Below are positions 45,763-53,552 of a DNA stretch of 64,000 bases, piece after piece. Where the stretch lies: assembly GCF_004122095.1 (NCBI RefSeq), contig NZ_SAWZ01000001.1:682001-746000 (forward strand), in the 5' to 3' direction. The notes under the pieces were generated by a model that saw only the letters and a list, made by a program, of their open reading frames with translations, had not been told where the DNA came from and made no database searches. The DNA comes from Pseudoxanthomonas composti (GTDB taxonomy: Bacteria > Pseudomonadota > Gammaproteobacteria > Xanthomonadales > Xanthomonadaceae). The stretch's first letter is position 1. Each line of letters starts with the position of its first letter. The position numbers and the translations under genes were made by a program.

Positions 45763-48510
45763 ATGTCCAAAACGGTTGCACTGATCAACCCACGCCTCGC
45801 GCTGGCACGGGAGACTCTGGCACCTGCCGACTGGATTCTGGCCAACAAGCTCGAGCCGCCGCAGCTGCACGTGGATGCCGTGCCGCGCGCGGGATTGCTC
45901 GACCGGCTCGATGCTGGCCTGACCCTGCCCCTGACCCTGCTGCTGGCCCCGCCGGGCTTCGGCAAGACCACCTTGCTGGCCCAGTGGCAGCAGCGGCTGC
46001 GCGAGCACGACCGTGCCAACGTCGCCTGGCTGTCGATGGACGAGGACGACAGCGAGCCCGGCCGATTCCTGTCCTACCTGGCCCTGGCCGTCACCGCGGC
46101 CTGCGCCGAGCCCGGCAACGCGCTGGGCGGCGCGCCGCACTGGCGCGAGCTGGACGTAGCCACCACGCTGGGCACGCTGTTGCGCGTGGTCCGCACGGCG
46201 GCCAAGCCGCTGGTGCTGATCCTGGACGACTACGACCGCGTGCGCAGCCAGGGCGTGGATGACATCGTGACCCGGCTGGTCGAACACGGCGGCGCGCAGC
46301 TGCACGTCCTGGTGGCCACGCGCCGCGCGCCCTCGCTGCCGCTGGCACGCCTGTCCGTGCGCGGTTGCCTGCAACGGCTGGGCGCGCGCGAGCTGGCGCT
46401 GTCCGACGCCGAGACCCGGCAGCTGCTCGGCCCCGACCTGCCGCTGGAAGACGCGCACCTGCTGCGCGAGCAGACAGAGGGCTGGCCTGTCGCGCTGCAG
46501 TTGGCTGCGCTGTGGATCGCCGGCGATGAGCGCCGGCGCGCCGATGTGGCGCGCTTTTCCGGCCGCTCGGTCGGCCTGGCCGCCTACTTGGCCGAACAAG
46601 TGGTCAGCGACCTGGAGCCGGAGCTGCGCGCGTTCCTGCTGGAAACCTCGTGCCTGGAGCGCTTCAACCCGGCCTTGGCCGATGCCGTGCGCCAGCGCCA
46701 CGACAGCGGCCAGCTGCTGGCGCAGCTGCACCACTTCCAGGGCCTGCTGGTGCCGCTGGACAGCGAGCACGAGTGGTTCCGCTATCACCCCTTGTTCGCC
46801 GATTACCTGCATCTGCAGCTGGAACGCGAGCAGCCCCAGCACACCGGCCTGCTGCATGTGCGCGCCGCGCACTGGTATGCCGGCCAGGGCCAGTTGCTCG
46901 ATGCGGTGCGCCATGCGGTGCGCGCGCAGGACGTGCCGCTGGCCGCGCACTACATCGCCCAGGCCGGCAGCTGGCAGATGCTGCTCAACCACGGCGTGGG
47001 CGGGGTGCGCACCCTGCTGCGCCAGTTCGACGCACGCACCATCCGCGACACTCCCGCGCTGAACCTGACCCAGGCCTACCTGCACATGAAGCTGGGCGAG
47101 TTCAGCCACGCCCAGGTCCTGCTGGAGCGCTTTCGCGATTTCCCGCCCGAGCTCCGCACGCCGCTGGAGCGCGACTACACGGTGGTCGTGGCGCTGCTGC
47201 GCGACCTGCTCGACCAGGTCTGTACCAACCCGCATGGCCTGCCGCAGATCGCTGCCCAGGCCGCGGCGCTGGATGAGGACGACCACGTCGGCCGCGGGAC
47301 CCTGCTGTGCATCTGCGCGACCACGGCACTGGGCCGCTGCGATTTCCCCACTGCCGAGCGCCACGCCCGCAACGCCGAGACGGCGATGCTGCAGGCCGGC
47401 AGCGAGATCGGCGCGGCGTATGCGCTGCTGCACCTGGCGCAGTCGCATTTCTATCGCGGCCAGCTGGACAGGGCCGAACAGGTCTATCGACGCGCACTGG
47501 CGGTTTCGTCCCTGCACCAGGGCGCGGACCCGTCGCTGCATGCGGCCTGCGAAGTGCTGCTGGCGCAGGTGCAGTGCGAACGCGGCCGTTATGACGAGGC
47601 CGCCGACCTGCTGCAGACCTCGCTGGAGATCCTAGAGCAGCACGATGGCTGGCTGGACACTTTCGCCGCGGCCTATTCCACGGCGCTGGCGCTGGCCCGC
47701 CAGCGCGATCGCAGCGGGCGTACCAGCTTCGCCCTGATCGAACATATCGAGACGATCGCGGCCAAGCGCCGCCTGGCGCGCCTGTCCGACCTGGCCGTGG
47801 CCTGGCAGCTGGACGTGCTGCTGGACCTGCCCGGCAACGCGGCCTCGGATGCGGCGATCGGCCGCGCTGGCGGGGAAGCGGCCTTTGCCCATGCCCTGGT
47901 CAACGGCCATGGCTGGCGCCAGGCGGCGGCCCTGGGCTTCGCGCTGGCGCGCTGGCACGCCACGGCGGGGCGCAGCGGCCAGGCCCTGGCGCTGTTGCAC
48001 CAGATCGAAACCCTGGCCGAGCGCCAGCAGGACCAGTACCACCTGATCCGCGCCCGCGCCCGCGTGGCCGTGGTGCAGCACCAGCGCGGCGATCTCGATG
48101 CGGCGGTCAAGGCGCTGCGCGATGTCCTGGACCACACTGCCGGGCAGCACGCGTGGCAGGTGGTGCTGGAGATCGGCCTGCCGGCCAAGGCGCTGCTGCG
48201 TGCGGTGCGACAGCACGACCCGGAGGCGGCCACCGGCACCACGCGCGCACTGACCATCCAGGCGTTGCTGGACAAGCTCTCCGACGAATCGCTGGCCACG
48301 CAGCTGTTCAGCGAGCGCGAGCTGGAAGTGCTGGCGCAGCTGGCGCAGGGCCATTCGAACAAGCAGATCGCCCGCGTGCTCTCGCTGTCGGAGAACACGG
48401 TGAAGTTCCACCTGAAGAATCTTTACCGCAAGCTGGAAGCCGGCACCCGCGAAGCGGCGCTGGCCGCCGCGTTGCAACGCGGCCTGATCACCGCGCGTGG
48501 GGCCAACTGA
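45763..48510 (+). CDS. MalT-type LuxR family transcriptional activator (STAND ATPase)
   Basis: A 915-residue regulator. P-loop APPGFGKTT at residues 62-70 and Walker B LVLILDDYDRV near 148 mark an NB-ARC-like ATPase; a winged-helix and a long TPR-like region (about 300-800) follow; the C-terminal LuxR helix-turn-helix is at about 850-910 (SERELEVLAQLAQGHSNKQIARV, shown here by its first half SERELEVLAQLAQGHS). MalT of E. coli is the model: the sensor region binds an inducer and the protein oligomerises on repeated DNA sites. It has no malT-like maltose genes nearby; the nearest candidates for control are the TonB receptors carrying CTACCC motifs. Confidence 0.9.
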   Translation: MSKTVALINPRLALARETLAPADWILANKLEPPQLHVDAVPRAGLLDRLDAGLTLPLTLLLAPPGFGKTTLLAQWQQRLREHDRANVAWLSMDEDDSEPGRFLSYLALAVTAACAEPGNALGGAPHWRELDVATTLGTLLRVVRTAAKPLVLILDDYDRVRSQGVDDIVTRLVEHGGAQLHVLVATRRAPSLPLARLSVRGCLQRLGARELALSDAETRQLLGPDLPLEDAHLLREQTEGWPVALQLAALWIAGDERRRADVARFSGRSVGLAAYLAEQVVSDLEPELRAFLLETSCLERFNPALADAVRQRHDSGQLLAQLHHFQGLLVPLDSEHEWFRYHPLFADYLHLQLEREQPQHTGLLHVRAAHWYAGQGQLLDAVRHAVRAQDVPLAAHYIAQAGSWQMLLNHGVGGVRTLLRQFDARTIRDTPALNLTQAYLHMKLGEFSHAQVLLERFRDFPPELRTPLERDYTVVVALLRDLLDQVCTNPHGLPQIAAQAAALDEDDHVGRGTLLCICATTALGRCDFPTAERHARNAETAMLQAGSEIGAAYALLHLAQSHFYRGQLDRAEQVYRRALAVSSLHQGADPSLHAACEVLLAQVQCERGRYDEAADLLQTSLEILEQHDGWLDTFAAAYSTALALARQRDRSGRTSFALIEHIETIAAKRRLARLSDLAVAWQLDVLLDLPGNAASDAAIGRAGGEAAFAHALVNGHGWRQAAALGFALARWHATAGRSGQALALLHQIETLAERQQDQYHLIRARARVAVVQHQRGDLDAAVKALRDVLDHTAGQHAWQVVLEIGLPAKALLRAVRQHDPEAATGTTRALTIQALLDKLSDESLATQLFSERELEVLAQLAQGHSNKQIARVLSLSENTVKFHLKNLYRKLEAGTREAALAAALQRGLITARGAN

Positions 48511-48649
48511 TCAAGGCGCGCGGTTGCTGGCTGTCGATGCACAGCGGTGCGGTGGCCACATCCGCCCGCAACTGCTGAAGTCCGGCCGGTTCGACCCAGC
48601 GTCTACGGCCGGTGCGGTCGGCAGGGTCAGCTGATCATCGATGCTCTTC

Positions 48650-48737
48650 TGTGGGAGCGGCTCCAGGTGGCCTAGGGCCATCAGCCGCGAAGAGGCTTCC
48701 CCGGTAAAGCCCCTTCGCGGCTAAAGCCGCTCCCACA
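48650..48737. repeat. REP/BIME element, copy C
   Basis: TGTGGGAGCGGCT and AGCCGCTCCCACA arms flank CAGCCGCGAAGAGGC and GCCCCTTCGCGGC, the same family as at 32003 and 35830. Here the left part carries a short insertion (CCAGGTGGCCTAGGGCCAT). Confidence 0.78.
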
Positions 48738-48771
48738 CCTCGACTCCCACACCTCGACTCCCACATCTCGG
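48730..48771. repeat. Short tandem duplication at the REP edge
   Basis: The 14-base unit CTCCCACACCTCGA is present three times in a row, the last copy slightly changed (CTCCCACATCTCGG). It begins in the right arm of REP copy C, suggesting slippage of the REP end. Confidence 0.7.
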
Positions 48772-48942
48772 TTGCCACACTCGAGCAATGGGATCGCCAT
48801 GCGGCGATGATGATCCCGTTCTGTGAATGGAAGTTCATTCGCAGAGTGCAGTCAGGCCAACGTCGGAAGAGACACCACGGCCCGCAAGCGCGGCCCACGG
48901 CCATGTGGACCAGTCAACCCAGTGCAGGCATGCCGGCAAGCC

Positions 48943-49401
48943 TCAGCCGTAGGTCAGCGTGCCCTTCATGACCGCCCAGTGGCCGGGGAAGGAGCAGAAG
49001 AAGGTATAGGCCTCCCCCTTCTTGAGCTTGCTGACCGGGAATTTCACCGTGGTGGATTCGCCGCCACCGATCACCTTGGTGTGCGCGATCACCCGGGTAT
49101 CGTCCGCCGGCAGATAACTCTGCGCCAGCGTGGCCTTCATTCCAGCAGTGGCCACGGCCTGGAAGTCGGAGGTCTTGGCCAGCACCCAGTTGTGGCCCAT
49201 GACATTGGCCGCCAGTTTGCCGCTGTGGGTCAGGGTCAGCGCGACCTCGGTGCAGTCGGCGCCCACGGCCAGGGTCGGCTTGTCGAACTTCATCTGGTCG
49301 TTGCCGCTGATGCTCAGCGCGCAGGTCTTGGCCCATGCGCCTGGCGCCAGGAAAACGGCCGCCACCAGGACCAGGGCGGCAGTGAAACGCGAGTACTTCA
49401 A
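48943..49401 (-). CDS. azu: Azurin (type 1 blue copper protein)
   Basis: A 152-residue precursor of the periplasmic electron carrier azurin. All copper-site residues are present: His in NVMGHNWVL, Cys, His and Met in FFCSFPGHWAVMKGTL; the disulfide cysteines and SGNDQMKFD core also match. A Sec signal (TAALVLVAAVFLAPGAWA) precedes the mature chain. The best start is TTG at 49401 behind GGAG, since no ATG or GTG fits before the signal. It is the last gene of the leftward amine-oxidation cluster, 41 bases after the aminotransferase, and may take electrons from the cytochrome c encoded there. Confidence 0.93.
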   Translation of the reverse strand: MKYSRFTAALVLVAAVFLAPGAWAKTCALSISGNDQMKFDKPTLAVGADCTEVALTLTHSGKLAANVMGHNWVLAKTSDFQAVATAGMKATLAQSYLPADDTRVIAHTKVIGGGESTTVKFPVSKLKKGEAYTFFCSFPGHWAVMKGTLTYG

Positions 49402-49442
49402 AACGAACTCCAGGGTCGGTCTAGGGAAAGGAACGCCAGGCC

Positions 49443-50651
49443 TCAGGCCAGGTGCAAGCTGCCATCGCGGCGTTCGCTCAGCGCGGCCATCTGCGGCTTT
49501 GGCGGCACCGGGCCCAGCTTGCCCGCCGCGACCTGGGCGAAGGCTTGCTTGAAACGCTGCATCTCCTCGGCAGTGCCGATGGTGATGCGCGAGGAGTTGG
49601 GCCACACCGGCCAGCTGCGGCCGACATACACGCCCCAGGTCGCCATGTCGGCCATGAAGGCTTTGGCCGGGCGCTTCACATCGACCATGAAGCAATTGCT
49701 TTCCGACGTCGTGCAGGTGAAGCCCTTCGACTCGAGGAAGGCGATGGTGTCTTTGCGAATGGCGGTATTGGCGCTGCGACGCTGCGGCACCAGCTGCGGA
49801 TCGCGCAGGCTGGCCAGTCCGGCCGCCGCGGCGGTCACCGGCAGACTGTTCATGCTGAAGTACTGCAGCTTCTTCAGCAGATCCGGGCGCGCCACGGCGT
49901 AGCCCAGGCGAATGCCGGCCATCCCGTAGAGCTTGGAGAACGTGCGCAGGATCACCACGTCCTCGCCCTTGGCCACCATGTCCACCGCGCTCACGGCGCT
50001 GTCGGAGAAGTGGATGTAGGCCTCGTCCACCACCAGTACGCTGCCCTTGGGCTTGTGCGCCAGGGCGTAGTCCAGGTCCTTGCGAGTGGTGATCGAGCCG
50101 GTGGGGTTGTTCGGGTTGCAGATGTAAATGACGCCCGCCTTGGGATCGGCCGCGCACATGGCCTGCACGTCGTGGCTGAAGTCCTTGCGCAGCGGGATCT
50201 TGTGCACCGGCGCCTGCTTGCGTGCCGCCGCGCCCCAGCCCTGCTCGAAGGTGGGATCGGCGGTGACCAGCGAGGCCTCCGGCGAGGTGAAGGCCAGCAT
50301 CGTGTAGTCCAGCGGCTCGGTCGAACCGGCATACAGCATGATGTTGTCCGGCTTGACGCCCAGCTGGTCGGCCAGCTCCTGTCGCAGCTCCATCTGCAGC
50401 TCGATCAGGTAACGACCGCCCTGGGGGGTGATCTCGGCCATGGCCTTGCGTGCGGCCGCCGAGGGGCCCTGCGGCGACTCGTTGGCATTGATCAGCACCG
50501 GGCTCAGGCCGGCGCCGACCTGGCCGGCCGCATCCTGCGCGGCCGCGGCCGGAGCCGTGGCCACGCCCAGCAGTGGAGCGCCCACCGTGGCCGCGCCTGC
50601 GGCCAGGGCGGAATGACGAAGGAAATCACGACGCGAGATCGAGGCTTTCAT
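49443..50651 (-). CDS. Tat-exported HisC-like PLP aminotransferase
   Basis: A 402-residue class I/II aminotransferase carrying a twin-arginine signal (MKASISRRDFLRHSALAAGA, followed by an Ala-rich h-region). PLP residues are complete: NPNNPTGSIT near residue 179, DEAYIHF near 209 and the Schiff-base lysine K240 in FSKLYGMAGIRLGY. The N-terminal NANESPQGPS resembles histidinol-phosphate aminotransferases. Export with a bound cofactor fits the Tat route, since PLP is inserted in the cytoplasm. It lies between exported RidA and azurin genes. Its substrate is probably the amine or keto acid handled by the neighbouring oxidase, not histidinol phosphate. Confidence 0.88.
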   Translation of the reverse strand: MKASISRRDFLRHSALAAGAATVGAPLLGVATAPAAAAQDAAGQVGAGLSPVLINANESPQGPSAAARKAMAEITPQGGRYLIELQMELRQELADQLGVKPDNIMLYAGSTEPLDYTMLAFTSPEASLVTADPTFEQGWGAAARKQAPVHKIPLRKDFSHDVQAMCAADPKAGVIYICNPNNPTGSITTRKDLDYALAHKPKGSVLVVDEAYIHFSDSAVSAVDMVAKGEDVVILRTFSKLYGMAGIRLGYAVARPDLLKKLQYFSMNSLPVTAAAAGLASLRDPQLVPQRRSANTAIRKDTIAFLESKGFTCTTSESNCFMVDVKRPAKAFMADMATWGVYVGRSWPVWPNSSRITIGTAEEMQRFKQAFAQVAAGKLGPVPPKPQMAALSERRDGSLHLA

Positions 50652-50678
50652 GCGGTGCACTCCACGTGCGATGACAGG

Positions 50679-51182
50679 TCAGGGACGGACGGCGACGACT
50701 TCGATCTCGATGCGGTAGGCCGGATTGGCCAGCGCGGCGATCTGGAAGGCCGAGCGCGCCGGCAGGTTCATCTGCTTGGCGTCCTTGCCGAAGAACTTGG
50801 TGTAGCTCTTCATGAAACCTGCGAAATCCATCTTGCCGTCGGTCTCCGGGCCACCGACCATGAAGACCTGCATCTTCACCACGTCCTTCATGTCCAGGCC
50901 CATGCCCTGCAGCTGCTTCTGGATGTCGCTGAGCACGCTCATCGCCTGCACTTCGGTATCGCCGTAGGCTTCCAGCGAATCCTTCGGCTTGGACGCGTCG
51001 ACCACGTGCGGGGTCTTGCCGCTGACATACACGGTGGTCTTGCCGGCTGGCACTTCCACCGCCGCGGCGATCGGGAAGTCGCTGCCGGGAATGCCGTGGC
51101 GCTTGACCTCGGCCGCCTGCGACAGCAGCGGCAGGCTCAGCGCGGCGCAGGTCATCAGGGCGGCGGCTTTGGACATCTTCAT
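50679..51182 (-). CDS. Sec-exported RidA/YjgF-family protein
   Basis: A 167-residue RidA-fold protein with an N-terminal signal (MTCAALSLPLLSQA-AE). The imine/enamine deaminase arginine is kept in LPARSAFQIAAL, and the closing strand YRIEIEVVAV carries the usual Glu. Cytosolic RidA is about 128 residues; the extra length is the signal peptide. RidA hydrolyses reactive imines released by PLP enzymes and by flavin amine oxidases, both of which are encoded next to it and exported. It ends 28 bases before the aminotransferase start. Confidence 0.88.
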   Translation of the reverse strand: MKMSKAAALMTCAALSLPLLSQAAEVKRHGIPGSDFPIAAAVEVPAGKTTVYVSGKTPHVVDASKPKDSLEAYGDTEVQAMSVLSDIQKQLQGMGLDMKDVVKMQVFMVGGPETDGKMDFAGFMKSYTKFFGKDAKQMNLPARSAFQIAALANPAYRIEIEVVAVRP

Positions 51183-51248
51183 GTAGGTTTACTCCAGTGC
51201 TTGGGTGGTGTCGCGTGGGTCTGGCTCGGCGCTGCGGCAGGCGGCGCG

Positions 51249-51719
51249 TCAGTCGGTGTCGTCGTGGGCGGCCACGTTGACGCCGCGCAGCGCCTTGACG
51301 TCCTCAAGGCTCAGCGGATCGCTGTAGCTGTTGCCGAAGTGGGTGCGGACGTAGTCGGCGATCTCGACCACCTGCTTGTCAGTGAGCATGCCACGGAAGC
51401 CGGGCATGGCGCCGTTGCCGTCCAGCACCATCATCGCCACGTACGGGCCCGCGGCCAGTTTGGGGTTGTCGGCTAGGGCCGGATACTCGCCGCCGCCCTT
51501 GGCCCCCTCGCCCTTGGCCATGTGGCAGCCCTGGCAAATGGTCGTGTAGATCTGGGGGCCGCTGGCGCTGGAGAAGTCCGGGCCTTCGAAGAAGCCGGTC
51601 GCATCCGAGGTCTGCGCCTGCACCGGCGCGGTGAGCAGGCCCGGCGCCGCCAGCGCGCCGGCGAGGGACAGCACCGCCAGCCCGCGACGCAGCCAGCGGC
51701 GATCGTGTGCAGTATTCAT
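51249..51719 (-). CDS. Periplasmic class I cytochrome c
   Basis: A 156-residue precursor with a basic n-region and signal (LAVLSLAGALAAPGLLTAPVQA). One haem site CQGCH near residue 62 and the axial Met in GAMPGFRGML; a C-terminal helix VVEIADYVRTHFG is typical of small class I cytochromes. Its ATG overlaps the stop codon of the flavin oxidase gene (ATGA), so the two are translationally coupled. In Pseudomonas putida NicA2, a Tat-exported flavin amine oxidase, passes electrons to a co-encoded cytochrome c (CycN); this pair has the same form. Confidence 0.92.
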   Translation of the reverse strand: MNTAHDRRWLRRGLAVLSLAGALAAPGLLTAPVQAQTSDATGFFEGPDFSSASGPQIYTTICQGCHMAKGEGAKGGGEYPALADNPKLAAGPYVAMMVLDGNGAMPGFRGMLTDKQVVEIADYVRTHFGNSYSDPLSLEDVKALRGVNVAAHDDTD

Positions 51720-53326
51720 GCGGCACCTCCCGTGGCCATGACCTTCTTGTGCAGCCGGCCGATCATGTCGTGCGCCGAGAGGATGGCGCCCTCCTGCCAG
51801 GCCGGGATGTAGGAGATGTGCTCGCCCGCCATGGCGATGCGGCCGTCGATCTGCGTGGCCGCGCCGTAATAGCGCTCGCGCAGCTGCTCGGTCCACTGGC
51901 CGAAGCAGCCATGCGTCCACGGCACGCGGTGCCAACCCACCGACACACCGTTGTCGAACTCCTGCTTGTACTGCGGATGGATCTGCGAACCGTACTCGAC
52001 CGCCTTGCGCACGCGCTCTTCCGGCGTATGCGAGGTGTAGTCGAACGCGTTCAGGCCCCAGATATAGGCGCCCAGCAGCACGCCCTTGCCCGGGCTGTGA
52101 TAGTCGGTGCTGGGATAGCTGATGGTGGTGATCGGCAGGTTGGTGTAGCTGATACCGCCGTAGATGGCCTCGTCCTCTTCCCAGAAGCGGCGCTTGAACT
52201 GCAGGCCGACCTTCACCGAGGCCGCGTAGGGCAGCTTGGTGATGGCCTCGGCCATCTCGGCGCCGACCTTGACCGGGATGCGGCTGAGCACCGAGAACGG
52301 AATCGTGCAAACGCACCAGTCGGCCTTGGCGGTCTTGGCCTTGCCGGGGGCGGTGGTGTCCTCGTAGGTGACGGTGACGCCGCGCTCGTCCTGGTCGATC
52401 TCGGTCACACGCGCGTTGTACTCGATCACGCCCGGGCCCAGCTCACGCGCGAAGGCCTTGCCGATCTGGTCCATGCCGCCGACCGGCTGGAACATGGTCG
52501 TCTGCATCTCGTAGTTGTTGCCGGCGGCCAGGGTGGCCCACAAGCGCGAGCGCAGGATGTCCTCCACGCGCATCGGCTTGGAGTGCTCGGGCTTGCCGGA
52601 CACGCCGCCGCCCGGATACTTGGCGAAACCGCGGCGCACGCTGCTCTCCTCGCCCATCACGTAGGACAGGTTGCGATCCAGCGCGCCCCAGTTGCGCAGC
52701 GATTCCAGCAGGATCTCCTGGTCCTCCTTGGTCACGGCCTTGTCCAGCGCGCCCTGCTTGGTGCTCTTGGCCAGCAGCTCGGAGATATGACCCTTGTAGT
52801 CGGCGTCGATCTCGCGGAATCGCTTGGGTTGGCCACCGAAGGCCTCGGTGTTGTGCAGGAAGGCGTTGAAGTTGACCTGGACGAAGGATTCCAGCGGCAC
52901 CTTGAACTGCTTGCAGTAGGACAGCACCGCGCGGTGGTGGTGCGGGATGCGCCACGGGCCGGGGTTGATGTACAGGTTCTTGTCGAAGCCGCAGTGCTGG
53001 GTGGCACCGCCCAGCTCGGTATAGGTATCGCCGCCGTGGATGGACCAGTTGCGGCCGCCGGGGCGTGCGTTGAACTCCAGGATCTTGACCTTGTAGCCGG
53101 CCTTGCGCAGCTCGTAGGCGGCGGTCATGCCGGCCAGTCCTGCGCCCAGCACCAGCACCGTGGCCCCCTTGGGGCTGCCTTGCAGTTTGACCGGCCCGGT
53201 GTAGCTGGATTCGGCCGCCATGCCCAAGCTGGTCATGGCCTGATACATCATCGCGCCGCCTGCCGACAGGCCGATGCGGCCCAGCAGCTGACGGCGCGTC
53301 AGTGCGACACCCGTGTTGTCTTGCAT
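51716..53326 (-). CDS. Tat-exported flavin amine oxidase/dehydrogenase
   Basis: A 536-residue FAD enzyme of the monoamine oxidase superfamily. The N-terminus is a Tat signal (LTRRQLLGRIGLSAGGAMM). The FAD site is VLVLGAGLAGMTAAYELRKAG (GxGxxG) then LEFNARPGGRNWS near residue 80, and the closing FAD motif is RIAMAGEHISYIPAWQEGA. Internal blocks GGATQHCG and TMFQPVGGMDQIGKAF match L-amino-acid and monoamine oxidases. It is followed with a 4-base overlap by a cytochrome c gene, implying that it is a dehydrogenase for that cytochrome. Substrate (a primary amine or amino acid) unknown. Confidence 0.92.
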   Translation of the reverse strand: MQDNTGVALTRRQLLGRIGLSAGGAMMYQAMTSLGMAAESSYTGPVKLQGSPKGATVLVLGAGLAGMTAAYELRKAGYKVKILEFNARPGGRNWSIHGGDTYTELGGATQHCGFDKNLYINPGPWRIPHHHRAVLSYCKQFKVPLESFVQVNFNAFLHNTEAFGGQPKRFREIDADYKGHISELLAKSTKQGALDKAVTKEDQEILLESLRNWGALDRNLSYVMGEESSVRRGFAKYPGGGVSGKPEHSKPMRVEDILRSRLWATLAAGNNYEMQTTMFQPVGGMDQIGKAFARELGPGVIEYNARVTEIDQDERGVTVTYEDTTAPGKAKTAKADWCVCTIPFSVLSRIPVKVGAEMAEAITKLPYAASVKVGLQFKRRFWEEDEAIYGGISYTNLPITTISYPSTDYHSPGKGVLLGAYIWGLNAFDYTSHTPEERVRKAVEYGSQIHPQYKQEFDNGVSVGWHRVPWTHGCFGQWTEQLRERYYGAATQIDGRIAMAGEHISYIPAWQEGAILSAHDMIGRLHKKVMATGGAA

Positions 53327-53552
53327 GAAATTCGTCTTCTTCTGGCGAGCCGCCGCCTGTTCCGCGGGCGACGGCTCGAACTGCGTGGTCCGCACCCCGT
53401 GGCGCTGTCCTCCCTTCCTCGGAAAGATGCCTCGGGCTGGTCTTCGGTTGCCGGTGAAGTATCCGCCACCGCCCCGCCCGCCGCGCCTGGCGCGAGGGGT
53501 GGGTGGGTCGCCGATGGGTAGGGGCGCCCGGTCGGGCGCCCCGGTCAGCCCA
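53327..53552. other. Gap between receptor and oxidase genes with hairpin
   Basis: A 226-base region holding a perfect hairpin GGGGCGCCCG-GT-CGGGCGCCCC (53521-53542) 10 bases after the receptor stop, without a U run. It could attenuate transcription into the oxidase operon or protect the receptor transcript. A separate oxidase promoter may lie near 53340-53480. Confidence 0.5.

Noticed and set aside
45442-47541. 699-codon minus-strand frame opposite the MalT-type regulator
   Set aside because: Gln/Arg/Ala-rich shadow of a gene with clear P-loop and LuxR domains.
49443-50651. Histidinol-phosphate aminotransferase of histidine synthesis
   Set aside because: The Tat signal and the exported redox neighbourhood argue against a cytosolic biosynthetic role, despite HisC-like motifs.
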